Origin: Flagellimonas okinawensis
GTDB lineage: Bacteria > Bacteroidota > Bacteroidia > Flavobacteriales > Flavobacteriaceae
Reading direction: 5' to 3'
NCBI RefSeq assembly: GCF_029194005.1
Contig: NZ_JARFVA010000005.1
Location: 186,001 to 250,000 of the forward strand
DNA: 64,000 nt
The notes under the pieces were generated by a model, which did not search any database, was not told the origin of the DNA, and saw nothing but the letters and a program-made list of their open reading frames with translations. The translations under genes were made by a program, and so were the position numbers. This document shows positions 18,287 through 27,403 of the stretch, piece after piece (positions within the stretch are counted from its first letter, which is position 1; each line of letters starts with the position of its first letter).

Positions 18287-18302
18287 ATAGATGTACTTAA
18301 TT

Positions 18303-18336
18303 TTTGGGATTTTACCAGTCAGAAGCTGTATTTTTG
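18303..18336 (+). promoter_or_regulatory. Promoter of menD (near-leaderless transcript)
   Basis: TTTG (18303-18306) and TATTTTTG (18329-18336) are 22 bases apart, matching the Bacteroidota consensus. The ATG of menD begins only six bases after the -7 box, so transcription would start at or next to the start codon. Confidence 0.55.
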
Positions 18337-18342
18337 TAGTCC

Positions 18343-20082
18343 ATGATGTACTCAGACATACCCTCAGCGCAAACCTTGGTATTGTACTTTAAATCAAGGG
18401 GAGTTAAAAATATTGTTATCTCACCGGGGTCTAGAAATGCTCCATTGACCATAAGTTTTACCAAGAATCCATTTTTTAAGTGTTTTAGTGTGGTCGATGA
18501 GCGGTGTGCCGCTTTTTTTGCCATGGGAATGTCTCAACATTTACAGGAACCTGTAGCCGTTCTTTGCTCATCTGGTAGTGCCATGTTAAACTTTTACCCG
18601 GCAGTAGCGGAGGCTTTTTACAGCGACATCCCTCTCATTATTGTATCTGCGGATAGACCTAGTTACCGAATAGATATAGGTGATGGACAGACCATCCGGC
18701 AAGAAAATGTACTGGATAAACATATAGGGTATTCGGCCAATTTAAAGCAGGATGTTTCCCATGCCACGAATACCATTTCTAAATATGGCAAACACCTGTT
18801 GGAGGAGAGTCAAATGGAAGTGCAACGTTACAACGAAAGCGAGATTGCAAAGACGCTAACGGTTGCTTTTAACGATAACTACCCGGTACACATCAATATA
18901 CCTTTTGAAGAGCCTTTGTACGGACGAATAGAAGAACCCACGGTGGAAACTCAAAATATTGAAGTACCCTACGTTCAAGGTGAATCAAGCCAAATTAATT
19001 GGGAAGAATTGTCAACAATATGGAGGAATAGTTCCAAAAAAATGGTTTTAGTGGGAGTCAATCAGCCCAATGCCCTAGAAAAAGAAGCGCTAAATACTTT
19101 GGCTAACGACCCTACTACCTTGTTGTTTACTGAAACCACCTCTAATTTACATCACCCTAATTTTTTTGAGAGCATAGACAGTATAATTGCTCCTATCGAA
19201 AAGTCGGAGCACAAGGATGAACTCTTTAAAAAATTACAACCGGATTTATTGGTGACTTTTGGTGGTTTGATTGTGTCCAAAAAAATAAAGGCTTTTTTAC
19301 GTGAATACAAGCCTAAGAATCATTGGCATATCGATACAAAAAGAGCGAATGACACTTTCTACTGCCTAACCCGTCATATACCATGTAATCCCAACGAGTT
19401 TTTTAAAAATGTTGGTGATGGTGTTTCAGGAGAAAGTAAATTCAAGGCATTTTGGGAAGATAAGAAGGACCATTACGAGAAAAAGCGAGAAGCTTACCTC
19501 GAAAAAATTCCATTTTCAGATTTTATTGCGTTTGATTGTATCATCAAAACAATCCCAAAGGGATACCAGGTACATTTGGCCAATAGTTCCACGGTAAGAT
19601 ACGCACAGTTGTTTCCATTAGATCAGAGCTTGAAGGTTTTTTGTAATAGGGGTACCAGCGGTATTGATGGGTCTACATCTACTGCTATAGGAAGTTCAAT
19701 TTATAGTAAGGATGCAACCGTACTGCTAACTGGAGACCTTAGTTTCTTTTATGATAGCAATGCCCTATGGAACAGATATGTTCGTCCGGATTTTAGGATT
19801 GTTCTTATCAATAATTCTGGTGGGGGTATTTTTAGGATTTTACCAGGAAAAGAGGATACAGAAGAATTCGAGACCTTTTTTGAGACGAGTCACGATTTAA
19901 CGGCACAACAGTTGGCGGAAATGTATGGTTTTGAACATATCAGTGTAAAAAATGAAGAAGAATTAGAAGAATCACTTAGAGAATTCTACACTGAATCCAA
20001 TAGTCCAAAAATCCTGGAAGTCGCCACACCACGGGTTTTGAACAATAAAATTTTGCTTGGGTACTTCGATTTTATATCTTAG
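18343..20082 (+). CDS. menD: 2-succinyl-5-enolpyruvyl-6-hydroxy-3-cyclohexene-1-carboxylate synthase
   Basis: A 579-residue thiamine diphosphate enzyme of standard MenD length. The N-terminal segment GVKNIVISPGSRNAPLTISF is diagnostic. The Pyr domain carries VDERCAAFFAMGMSQ, with the cofactor-activating Glu. The C-terminal PP domain has the ThDP-Mg motif GDLSFFYDSNALWN ... INNSGGGIF. MenD joins isochorismate and 2-oxoglutarate to make SEPHCHC. It follows menF after 56 bp but has its own promoter, so it may be expressed independently of the upstream pair. Confidence 0.95.
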   Translation: MMYSDIPSAQTLVLYFKSRGVKNIVISPGSRNAPLTISFTKNPFFKCFSVVDERCAAFFAMGMSQHLQEPVAVLCSSGSAMLNFYPAVAEAFYSDIPLIIVSADRPSYRIDIGDGQTIRQENVLDKHIGYSANLKQDVSHATNTISKYGKHLLEESQMEVQRYNESEIAKTLTVAFNDNYPVHINIPFEEPLYGRIEEPTVETQNIEVPYVQGESSQINWEELSTIWRNSSKKMVLVGVNQPNALEKEALNTLANDPTTLLFTETTSNLHHPNFFESIDSIIAPIEKSEHKDELFKKLQPDLLVTFGGLIVSKKIKAFLREYKPKNHWHIDTKRANDTFYCLTRHIPCNPNEFFKNVGDGVSGESKFKAFWEDKKDHYEKKREAYLEKIPFSDFIAFDCIIKTIPKGYQVHLANSSTVRYAQLFPLDQSLKVFCNRGTSGIDGSTSTAIGSSIYSKDATVLLTGDLSFFYDSNALWNRYVRPDFRIVLINNSGGGIFRILPGKEDTEEFETFFETSHDLTAQQLAEMYGFEHISVKNEEELEESLREFYTESNSPKILEVATPRVLNNKILLGYFDFIS

Positions 20083-20122
20083 AAGCTTAACTATAAAAAT
20101 CAATATAGAACACTAACATATT

Positions 20123-20464
20123 ATGAGTAAAAGAGACGAATTAATCGAAAAGTACGCTGAAGACATTAAGAGCAAATTCGGCCAAACACCGGACATGGAT
20201 TTGTTGACAAAAGTAGCTATAGGCCTAGGTCCCGCTATTTATAATCTGGACGCATCCAAAGTTTCTGGATCGGATGATAAAGAATTGGAGACGGTCAAGA
20301 ATAACTTTTTGATCAAGAAATTGGGCCTTACCGACACACCTGCCCTTATGGAATCCATTAATAGTGTTATAGATGCTTATGGTAGATCTGAAAAGAACAA
20401 GCACCGTGCGGTCATCTATTATATGTTGGCAAAGCATTTCGGAAAAGAATCGGTTTATAATTAA
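20123..20464 (+). CDS. DUF2853 family protein
   Basis: A 113-residue soluble, mainly helical protein matching the DUF2853 family as I remember it (MSKRDELIEKYAEDIK at the start, AVIYYMLAKHFGKESVY at the end). No function is known and no catalytic residues are evident. It follows menD by 40 bp and is closed by a strong terminator, so it is probably co-transcribed with menD. Confidence 0.8.
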   Translation: MSKRDELIEKYAEDIKSKFGQTPDMDLLTKVAIGLGPAIYNLDASKVSGSDDKELETVKNNFLIKKLGLTDTPALMESINSVIDAYGRSEKNKHRAVIYYMLAKHFGKESVYN

Positions 20465-20483
20465 GATTACGAACCATGTAAAG

Positions 20484-20513
20484 AAGCTGCTCAATTTAGG
20501 GCAGCTTTTTTTT
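20484..20513 (+). terminator. Rho-independent terminator after the DUF2853 gene
   Basis: AAGCTGC (20484-20490) pairs with GCAGCTT (20501-20507) and is followed by a run of T. It separates the menD unit from the glycosyltransferase gene. Confidence 0.8.
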
Positions 20514-20557
20514 GGCATCTCACCCAAAAGCTATTATTCAACCAAAGAACATCCATA

Positions 20558-21577
20558 ATGGACCTAAGCATAATTATTCCGGCGTACAACGTTGAAAAGC
20601 ATATAGAATCTTGTTTAAAAAGTTTACTGCAACAAGATTTGGACAAGTCAAGTTATGAGATTTTAGTAGTAAATGATGGGTCTACTGATAATACAGGTTC
20701 TATTATAAAAAAGCTAAAATCCAACTACAGCAACATAAATCTTATAACTCAGGAAAATAAGGGCATTGGAGGTGCAAGAAACGCTGCGTTAGATATTGCC
20801 AAGGGTAAATACATTTATTTTGTGGATGGGGACGATTATGTGGCTACAAATACCTTCGGCAAGGTATTGGATAAAGCACTTAAATACAATCTCGATATTA
20901 TTGGATTCAACAGTAAGCATGTATTCGATCATGAAGATTTGTTGTCGACCAATATAGATCAAGATAAGGATGTTGAAATATTGAGCGGAACTGAGTTTAT
21001 GGGTAAATACAACTTTGAACCTGAGGTATGGTGGTATTTTATTAGGAGGGACTTTTTCGATGAATGTAATCTTCGATTCTATGATAGAAAGTTTGTGCAA
21101 GATTCTTATTTCACACCCATTCTATTCAGTAAGGCAGATACAATGGCATATGTAGATTATGATGTATACAGATATTATATGTCCGAAAATTCCATAACTC
21201 GAAACAGGTCCAAAAAGCATTTGGAAACGCATTTTAGGGATCTGGCATTTGCTGTACAAAAACAACAGGAATTAATAAAGTCGATTGAAAAATTGGGCAG
21301 GGATGAAGATGAGGATTGTTTAAAGATGTTGAAGGCAAAGAAAGAACGCTATGTGTTGATAGCAATAGTGCGCTATTTTAAATCTGATTTCAGTTTTGCA
21401 GCATTAAAACAAGATTTAAACTTTTATAAAAAAATAGACTCATATCCATTTCGCTACTTATTAAAAATAGATAAGTTTAGAAACTCGGTTAATAAGATTT
21501 TAGTCTTTATTTTCAATTCAAGTGTATTGTTGAATTTATCTTTTCATACCTATAGGTTGTATAGGAAATTACGTTAA
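20558..21577 (+). CDS. Family 2 glycosyltransferase
   Basis: A 339-residue GT-A fold enzyme. The N-terminus LSIIIPAYNVEKHIESCLKS, VVNDGSTDNT (nucleotide-binding Asp), NKGIGGARNAALDIAKG and the metal-binding VDGDDYV are the GT2 signature. The C-terminal third is helical and basic, with no clear membrane helix. It transfers a sugar to a polysaccharide or glycan precursor, with unknown donor and acceptor. The gene is visibly AT-richer than menD and the S1 gene around it, stands behind a terminator, and is unrelated to the menaquinone genes, so it may be an insertion. Confidence 0.9.
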   Translation: MDLSIIIPAYNVEKHIESCLKSLLQQDLDKSSYEILVVNDGSTDNTGSIIKKLKSNYSNINLITQENKGIGGARNAALDIAKGKYIYFVDGDDYVATNTFGKVLDKALKYNLDIIGFNSKHVFDHEDLLSTNIDQDKDVEILSGTEFMGKYNFEPEVWWYFIRRDFFDECNLRFYDRKFVQDSYFTPILFSKADTMAYVDYDVYRYYMSENSITRNRSKKHLETHFRDLAFAVQKQQELIKSIEKLGRDEDEDCLKMLKAKKERYVLIAIVRYFKSDFSFAALKQDLNFYKKIDSYPFRYLLKIDKFRNSVNKILVFIFNSSVLLNLSFHTYRLYRKLR

Positions 21578-21623
21578 CGAGAACAACTTTTTTATACCCA
21601 GAATTTACCCCTACCTTTATCGC

Positions 21624-22454
21624 ATGATAGAATTGGGAAACTACAATACCCTTAAGGTGCTCAGAAGCACTAGTATAGGACTTTTTTTAGGGGACGATGA
21701 AGGCACGGAAATCCTCTTGCCGAACAAATACGTACCCGAAGATTTTCAGATAGATCAAGAAATGGAGGTTTTTTGCTATTTGGACAATGCAGAACGTCCT
21801 ATTTCAACCACTTTAAAACCAAAGATCATCAGAAATGGCTTTGCCCATTTAAAGGTAGTTGAAGTCGGGGCCTATGGGGCGTTTATGGACTGGGGCTTGG
21901 AAAAACATTTGCTTGTGCCTTTTAGGGAACAATCCCAAAGAATGGAAGAGGGGAATGAATATGTAGTCCATTGCTACATGGATGAAGAAAGTATGAGGCT
22001 TACCGGATCCAGTAGGGTAGATAAGTTTTTATCGAACGATGATGTGTCCTATAGCCAAAATGATCCAGTTGACCTTTTGGTATACAGAAAAACCCCGTTA
22101 GGTTGGGAAGTTATAGTTGATGAAAGCCACAAAGGACTTGTTTTTGATAGTGATATTTTTAAGCCCATTTCCGTTGGAGAACGTATCAAAGGTTTTGTTA
22201 AAAATGTAAGGGATGATAAGAAATTGGATATTTCACTTCAGCCCATTGGTGCTAAAATGTTGGAACCCACCGCTAAAATGATTTTCGACAAGTTGGTCCA
22301 GCATAATGGATTCTTGCCCCTTCACGATAAGTCTTCTCCCGACGACATCCAAAAGACACTCCATATGAGTAAAAAGGCCTTTAAAAAAGGGGTTGGAATA
22401 CTTTATAGACAGCGAAAGATAAATATACAGGAAGACGGCATCCATTTATTGTAA
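21624..22454 (+). CDS. cvfB: CvfB-like S1 RNA-binding protein
   Basis: A 276-residue protein of CvfB length. Three or four OB/S1 modules are visible: an N-terminal one (LRSTSIGLFLGDDEGTEILLPNKYVP), a second (HLKVVEVGAYGAFMDWGLEKHLLVP), a third (SHKGLVFDSDIFKPISVGERIKGFVKNVRDDKKLDISLQ) and a C-terminal winged-helix-like region (DIQKTLHMSKKAFKKGVGILYRQRKI). CvfB of Gram-positive bacteria binds RNA and affects virulence gene expression. The Bacteroidota role is unknown. It recurs near menaquinone genes in flavobacteria as far as I recall. Confidence 0.85.
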   Translation: MIELGNYNTLKVLRSTSIGLFLGDDEGTEILLPNKYVPEDFQIDQEMEVFCYLDNAERPISTTLKPKIIRNGFAHLKVVEVGAYGAFMDWGLEKHLLVPFREQSQRMEEGNEYVVHCYMDEESMRLTGSSRVDKFLSNDDVSYSQNDPVDLLVYRKTPLGWEVIVDESHKGLVFDSDIFKPISVGERIKGFVKNVRDDKKLDISLQPIGAKMLEPTAKMIFDKLVQHNGFLPLHDKSSPDDIQKTLHMSKKAFKKGVGILYRQRKINIQEDGIHLL

Positions 22455-22526
22455 AGGGGAGTATCTTTAATCGCGGAATCTTTTGAGCTTTAGGGGATTT
22501 AAGTTTTTTTCTTTAGGTAAATATTT

Positions 22527-22534
22527 TATTTTTG
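22527..22534 (+). promoter_or_regulatory. -7 element upstream of the SPOR-like gene
   Basis: TATTTTTG matches TAnnTTTG and lies 69 bases before the next ATG. The -33 region has only TTTAGG, so support is partial. Confidence 0.35.
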
Positions 22535-22603
22535 TAGGGATTCAGAATAACTTATTGGTTGTTATGCCTTTAGCGTAACACATAACTATAACCCCTTTAC
22601 CAT

Positions 22604-23203
22604 ATGCCTTTTATTGAAGAAAGCGATTTGTTGGACCTTCATAAGGATATTGATAAGGCCCAGATTATCAACGAAAGACTTCTCGACCAGATTAAATATA
22701 AGAACAAGGACCTACGTAAAATCAAGTTGCAACGAAACATTCTTCTTGGGTTTGTTGGACTTTTTGTAATAGGAACCTTAGCCATAACCTCGTTTACCGC
22801 AGGATTGAGCAGCAAGCAATCTTTTGAGAACCAAAGTAATGTGCTTGTATCCATAGACAGTCTTGATGTGATCAAGGCACGAATTGATAATCTTAAATCC
22901 CAAAATGAGGAACTAAGTTTGGTCAAAGAGTTTTATTTGGCGAAAGAATTCCTGAACAAGGAAAAAATTTATTCCGTTCAGGTAAAATCCTTTGTGGACA
23001 ATAATGTAACATTGGCCTCTGAAGCGCTGACCAACACCCTTTTTGTTAAGACCAACCCTTTTTATGCGTATTCCCTTGGTAATTTTGAAACCTTGGAGGA
23101 AGCACAGAAATTTAGAAAGCAGTTGGTACAAATGGGCTTTCAAGATGCGTTTGTAGCATCTTATAAAGATGGTCAGAGAATAAAAATTGAAGATCCGTTT
23201 TAA
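22604..23203 (+). CDS. Single-pass membrane protein with coiled coil and SPOR-like C-terminus
   Basis: A 199-residue protein I cannot name. A cytoplasmic basic helix (1-45) leads to one membrane helix (NILLGFVGLFVIGTLAITSF, about 46-65). A short coiled coil follows (LVSIDSLDVIKARIDNLKSQNEEL), then a C-terminal domain reading IYSVQVKSF ... FYAYSLGNFETLEEAQKFRK ... GFQDAFVASY. This last part has the spacing of a SPOR domain, which binds denuded glycan strands of peptidoglycan. A role at the cell wall or septum is an inference. It is followed after two bases by menA. Confidence 0.75.
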   Translation: MPFIEESDLLDLHKDIDKAQIINERLLDQIKYKNKDLRKIKLQRNILLGFVGLFVIGTLAITSFTAGLSSKQSFENQSNVLVSIDSLDVIKARIDNLKSQNEELSLVKEFYLAKEFLNKEKIYSVQVKSFVDNNVTLASEALTNTLFVKTNPFYAYSLGNFETLEEAQKFRKQLVQMGFQDAFVASYKDGQRIKIEDPF

Positions 23204-23205
23204 TA

Positions 23206-24114
23206 TTGGGAAACACAAAGGCTTGGGTACAAGCCGCTAGACTCCGCACACTTCCACTTTCGTTATCAGGAATAATAGTAGGTACGGCCTTGGCCGTAAT
23301 GGAAGGACAATTCGATTTGACCATATTTATATTGGCCTTATTCACAACCGTAGGTTTTCAGGTCACCTCCAATTTTGCAAACGATTATGGCGATGGGGTA
23401 AAGGGAACGGACAATGAGGACAGGATTGGTCCTGCACGGGCCATTCAAAGTGGTTCCATCACCAGAGGATCCTTGAAAAAAGGAATTATCATTTCCATAG
23501 TTATTAGCATGCTCATTGCCTTGGCACTGATTTATTTGGCTTTCGGCAAGGAGAACATTATTTACATTCTACTCTTTTTTGTGTTGGGACTGTTGAGCAT
23601 TTGGGCGGCAATAAAATATACCGTGGGATCCAATGCCTACGGATATCGCGGAATGGGAGATCTTTTTGTCTTTCTGTTTTTTGGACTCTTGGGAGTTTTG
23701 GGAAGTATGTTTTTATATACCAAATCGCTTGGTTGGACGGTCGTACTCCCGGCGGTTGCCATTGGTTTTTTATGTGTGGCAGTACTCAATCTGAACAATT
23801 TAAGGGATGTGGTTTCGGACAAAAAGCATGGCAAGATCACTTTGGTGGTAAAAATGGGTTTTGAGAACGGTAAGCGATATCATTATAGTTTGATTTTACT
23901 GGCCTTGATCTGTTTCTTGGTTTTTCTGAGTTTGGAAAACTTTGACATAAAACAGTCATTTTTTATGTTGGCCTTTGTCCCTCTGTTGATTCATTTGCTC
24001 AAAGTGATGAAAACCGATAACCCTGGTAATTTAGATGTGGAATTAAAAAAAGTCGCGCTGAGTACCTTTCTGCTGGCGATTTTATTCTTAATTTCAGTTA
24101 ATATTTTTTTGTAA
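23206..24114 (+). CDS. menA: 1,4-dihydroxy-2-naphthoate polyprenyltransferase
   Basis: A 302-residue UbiA-superfamily integral membrane prenyltransferase with about nine hydrophobic helices. The first Asp-rich motif NFANDYGDGVKGTDNEDRIG and the second NNLRDVVSDKKHGKITL bind the Mg-diphosphate of the polyprenyl donor. The start KAWVQAARLRTLPLSLSGI is typical of MenA. It attaches the isoprenoid tail to DHNA to give demethylmenaquinone. No ATG precedes the conserved start; TTG at 23206, two bases after the previous stop codon, is the likely initiation site. Confidence 0.93.
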   Translation: MGNTKAWVQAARLRTLPLSLSGIIVGTALAVMEGQFDLTIFILALFTTVGFQVTSNFANDYGDGVKGTDNEDRIGPARAIQSGSITRGSLKKGIIISIVISMLIALALIYLAFGKENIIYILLFFVLGLLSIWAAIKYTVGSNAYGYRGMGDLFVFLFFGLLGVLGSMFLYTKSLGWTVVLPAVAIGFLCVAVLNLNNLRDVVSDKKHGKITLVVKMGFENGKRYHYSLILLALICFLVFLSLENFDIKQSFFMLAFVPLLIHLLKVMKTDNPGNLDVELKKVALSTFLLAILFLISVNIFL

Positions 24115-24147
24115 ATTTGAAGTACAACCAAATAAACTTTAGGCAAC

Positions 24148-24903
24148 TTGGAACAACCGATAAAAATTTTGATTGTAGAGGATAATGTCATCATCGCTGA
24201 TGATATGCAATCCATGCTAGAGGAAATCGGCTATGAGATCGTGGATAATGTGATTGTTTACGAACAAGCCGTAGATGTGTTAAAGAACAATCATGTGGAC
24301 CTTGTGTTGATAGACATTATTTTGGCTTCGGACAAAACAGGTATCGATTTAGGCAAACATATACGGGATACATATAACATTCCTTTCATATTCGTCACTT
24401 CCAACTCGGATCGTGCCACTGTGGAGAATGCAAAAACGGTAAAGCCCGATGGTTATTTGGTAAAGCCTTTTGAGCAACAGGATCTTTATACATCCATTGA
24501 AATTGCACTTTCCAATTTTAATTATGCCAAAAAAGGAAATGTAAAAGTAGAGGACGATGATGCTGCCGATGAGATAACTTCGAATTCTGTTTTAAAGGAT
24601 TCCATCTTTGTAAAAAAACAACATCTGTATTACCGCATCCAGTTCAGCGATATTCAATTCATTAAAGCTGACAATGTGTATTTGGAAGTAAATACAGTGG
24701 ACAAAAAGTTCTTGGTCCGCTCACCATTAAAGGATTATCTCGAGAAATTGCCAAAGAATAAATTTTATAGAGCGCACAAATCATACATTGTTAATGTAGA
24801 TCATATTGATGCGATCAACTCCAAGGATATAATGATCAACAACAATTTGATTCCTATTTCAAAGGACTTCAAGGAGTTTATTCTTTCATCAATGAACAGT
24901 TAA
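24148..24903 (+). CDS. LytTR-family response regulator
   Basis: A 251-residue two-domain regulator. The receiver domain (1-125) has the acidic pair ED at 11-12, the phospho-acceptor Asp56 in LVLIDIILA, Thr in FVTSNSDRA and Lys in YLVKPFEQ. The C-terminal LytTR DNA-binding domain (about 150-250) includes YYRIQFSDIQFIKADNVYLE and FYRAHKSYIVNVDHID. The start is a TTG at 24148. LytTR proteins bind pairs of short direct repeats about two helical turns apart. The gene ends in a strong terminator and is followed by a sensor kinase gene on the same strand, so the two probably form a two-component pair. Confidence 0.9.
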   Translation: MEQPIKILIVEDNVIIADDMQSMLEEIGYEIVDNVIVYEQAVDVLKNNHVDLVLIDIILASDKTGIDLGKHIRDTYNIPFIFVTSNSDRATVENAKTVKPDGYLVKPFEQQDLYTSIEIALSNFNYAKKGNVKVEDDDAADEITSNSVLKDSIFVKKQHLYYRIQFSDIQFIKADNVYLEVNTVDKKFLVRSPLKDYLEKLPKNKFYRAHKSYIVNVDHIDAINSKDIMINNNLIPISKDFKEFILSSMNS

Positions 24904-24922
24904 CGAGTAAAAGCTATTATTT

Positions 24923-24951
24923 AAAAAGCGCCTTATTAAGGCGCTTTTTTT
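24923..24951 (+). terminator. Rho-independent terminator after the LytTR regulator gene
   Basis: AAAAAGCGCC pairs with GGCGCTTTTTTT around loop TTATTAA, an almost ideal intrinsic terminator. Confidence 0.85.
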
Positions 24952-24980
24952 ATGCCACAACACTATAGAAAGAGCGAGAC

Positions 24981-25282
24981 CACAACTTTTATGGGGTTCA
25001 CAACAATATTTTCGTACACTGGACATAGGCGACTACTTTAGCAGTGTTAATAATTCAGAAAGTAATTTTTTCATTTTCATATAGTGTTCTCGTAAAAGGG
25101 TCTTGTCGTAAAAAGCAGGGCCTTTTTCAATTTTGCACCTATCGTAATTGCTCACTATACTCCATAAAAGGCACAAAACATCGATAAAGTGCTACTTGGC
25201 ATACGCTCACGGTCATTTCACAACAGAAAACAACACTTTCACAACAATAACCAACAACTCTCTACCTTGGGATTTAATTTTG
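24981..25282 (+). promoter_or_regulatory. Kinase promoter region with CACAAC direct repeats
   Basis: This is the informative part of a 537-base gap (24904-25440) without a gene. TTTCACAACA occurs at 25216-25225 and again at 25237-25246, exactly 21 bases apart (two helical turns). CACAAC also occurs at 24981 and 24999. The -7 box TAATTTTG lies at 25275-25282 and lacks a TTTG -33 box; the second repeat sits just upstream of where that box would be. This is the layout of an activator-dependent promoter, and LytTR regulators bind direct repeats with this period. The 5' leader to the ATG would be about 150 bases. Confidence 0.45.
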
Positions 25283-25440
25283 TAGGTAAACTAACGTTCT
25301 TTATATACCCCATACATTGCGATTCTTAACAATATTCTATTTTTTTATTTGAATCGATTATTGGGGCAATAAAGGAAAAAAGGGCACGATAATAATATAG
25401 GCCCCTGGAGTATTTCCGGGGAACTGTATCAAATTAATTA

Positions 25441-27402
25441 ATGGGACGTTACGTAAGATTTTTATTTCTCTCGGTATACTTTGCTTTTCTCTCTGTTTCA
25501 TCTGCACAAATAATTGCAGAAGACGAGGAAAGTGTTCTTAAAGAATTTCAGGATACGGACCTGCCATCCGAAAGGTTCGATGTTTTTTTCAATTCGCTGG
25601 ACAGGTACAATGTCAATTCGGCATACGATTGGTTGGATACCATTAAAATTTATCTGGCCAATGCTCAGAAAACTCAGGATACTTCAGCCATTCTTCTTTA
25701 CCAGGTAATGCAGGCCCAGATTTATAATGATCTGGGGGATTATGATAAAAGTACCGTTCTTGCCAAGGAACTTATAGCGGCACCGGACACTTTGGATATT
25801 GAATATCAAAAAAAGGTCCTTGATGTTTTGGATGATAATTATGCCAATCTTCAATTGTACGATAAACAGATTGAAGTAAGAGAGCAAAAAAGAGAATTGG
25901 GAATAACCGAAAATGTAGCCTTTTATGATATTTACAGCAATCTAGGGCTCTACAGGGAAGCATGGCAGCAATTTGCCAAAGAGGTAAAACCCACTATCGC
26001 CGACAACGATGCCTACGGACTGGCAAAATACCACAGTAAAATGGGGAACTACCTTCGATTGGACGATTCTGCACCAACAGCACTTAAGGAGTTCAACAAG
26101 GCAAAGGGATATTTAAATGTTTATCTCAACGATGTTTCCATCCAAAACAGTGAGGGAGATATTTTTGAAGCAGAATTGCTCAAAGCAAGAATTGAAGGTG
26201 GTATCGCCAAATGTCACGTGGAATTGGGCGAATACGAGTTGGCAATACCCCTATTGGAGCAAAGTATTGAAGTTTTAAAAGCATCTGCCAACAATTCCGA
26301 TCAAAGCGAAGTAATCGAAAATTCGTTGTTCTTGGCCGAAGCCAACCTTCAAGAGGATGCTTATGCCAAAGCAAAGAAAATACTCGATATGGAGTTCGAG
26401 AATATTTCTGTACTACAAACAATCAAAAGGAACAGTCTGCTGGGTGCGTATTACGACAGGATAGAAAACTTTAAAAACGCAACAGGGTATTATAAACGAA
26501 ATGAAAGAATAAAGGATTCCCTGGCCGAGAAGCAATCCACCATCATCAAACAGCAATTGGTAACCATAGTTGCCAATAAGAATTTGCAGAATTCGCAACG
26601 TATGATTGATGAGCAAAAGCGGAACATCGAGCTGATCAGGAATGATATGAAAGCCAAGGATGAGCGTATCAATCTAGTGTTCATTTCATTGATATTTACG
26701 CTATTGGGCTTTGCAGGGTTGGTCTATGCATATTTAAAGAGTATTAAAAACCAACGATTGATCGCGGAGCAAAAGCATATCATTGAAAATTCGTTGGTGG
26801 AAAAGGATTCATTGCTCAAAGAAATCCACCATAGGGTAAAGAACAATCTTCAGATGGTTTCCAGTTTATTGAGCCTGCAGACCAAGAATACCCGGAGTAA
26901 AGCTGCTATAGAGGCCTTGGAAGAAGGAAAGAGCAGGGTAAAGGCCATGGCATTGATTCATCAAAAATTGTATCAGAACGATGACCTTTCCGTGATTGAA
27001 ATGCAGGGTTATATCGAAAGTTTGATCAATAGCGTACAATCCGTTTATAAAAAAGGAGGACACAACATCAGCATTACTATTGATGCTGAAGGGACAGAGT
27101 TGGACATTGATCGTGCAATTCCGTTCGGTCTTATTTTGAACGAGCTCGTTTCCAACTCCTTTAAATATGCATTCCCGGAAAACGATGAAAATGGTAAAAT
27201 TTACATCCATCTACGTAAAAATGGAGACCAAGGTTATTTTGAGTATACTGATAATGGCGTAGGATTGCCAGAGGATACCGATGAACGTGCACATTCGTCC
27301 ATGGGAATTAGATTGATCAACAGGTTGGTGAACCAGCTACAATCCAAATTAAATATTGACAAACAAGTTGATGGGGTTCGTTTTTGGTTCAACTTTAGTT
27401 AG
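25441..27402 (+). CDS. TPR-containing sensor histidine kinase, HisKA_2 type
   Basis: A 653-residue kinase. A signal peptide (FLFLSVYFAFLSVSSAQ) is followed by a periplasmic helical TPR-like sensor (about 30-400), a membrane helix (LVFISLIFTLLGFAGLVYAYL) and a coiled coil. The HisKA_2 dimerisation domain has H-box LLKEIHHRVKNNLQMVSSLLSLQ-type sequence near residue 460. The HATPase domain has ILNELVSNSFKYAFPE (N box), YTDNGVGLPE (G1) and SSMGIRLINRLVNQL. HisKA_2 kinases commonly signal to LytTR or similar regulators, and the LytTR gene lies directly upstream. It converges with the SDR gene, one base between stop codons. Confidence 0.9.
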   Translation: MGRYVRFLFLSVYFAFLSVSSAQIIAEDEESVLKEFQDTDLPSERFDVFFNSLDRYNVNSAYDWLDTIKIYLANAQKTQDTSAILLYQVMQAQIYNDLGDYDKSTVLAKELIAAPDTLDIEYQKKVLDVLDDNYANLQLYDKQIEVREQKRELGITENVAFYDIYSNLGLYREAWQQFAKEVKPTIADNDAYGLAKYHSKMGNYLRLDDSAPTALKEFNKAKGYLNVYLNDVSIQNSEGDIFEAELLKARIEGGIAKCHVELGEYELAIPLLEQSIEVLKASANNSDQSEVIENSLFLAEANLQEDAYAKAKKILDMEFENISVLQTIKRNSLLGAYYDRIENFKNATGYYKRNERIKDSLAEKQSTIIKQQLVTIVANKNLQNSQRMIDEQKRNIELIRNDMKAKDERINLVFISLIFTLLGFAGLVYAYLKSIKNQRLIAEQKHIIENSLVEKDSLLKEIHHRVKNNLQMVSSLLSLQTKNTRSKAAIEALEEGKSRVKAMALIHQKLYQNDDLSVIEMQGYIESLINSVQSVYKKGGHNISITIDAEGTELDIDRAIPFGLILNELVSNSFKYAFPENDENGKIYIHLRKNGDQGYFEYTDNGVGLPEDTDERAHSSMGIRLINRLVNQLQSKLNIDKQVDGVRFWFNFS

Positions 27403-27403
27403 C

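Noticed and set aside
24904..25440. A small gene in the 537-base gap before the kinase
   Set aside because: No start with sustained coding character was found in any frame; the region shows regulatory repeats instead.
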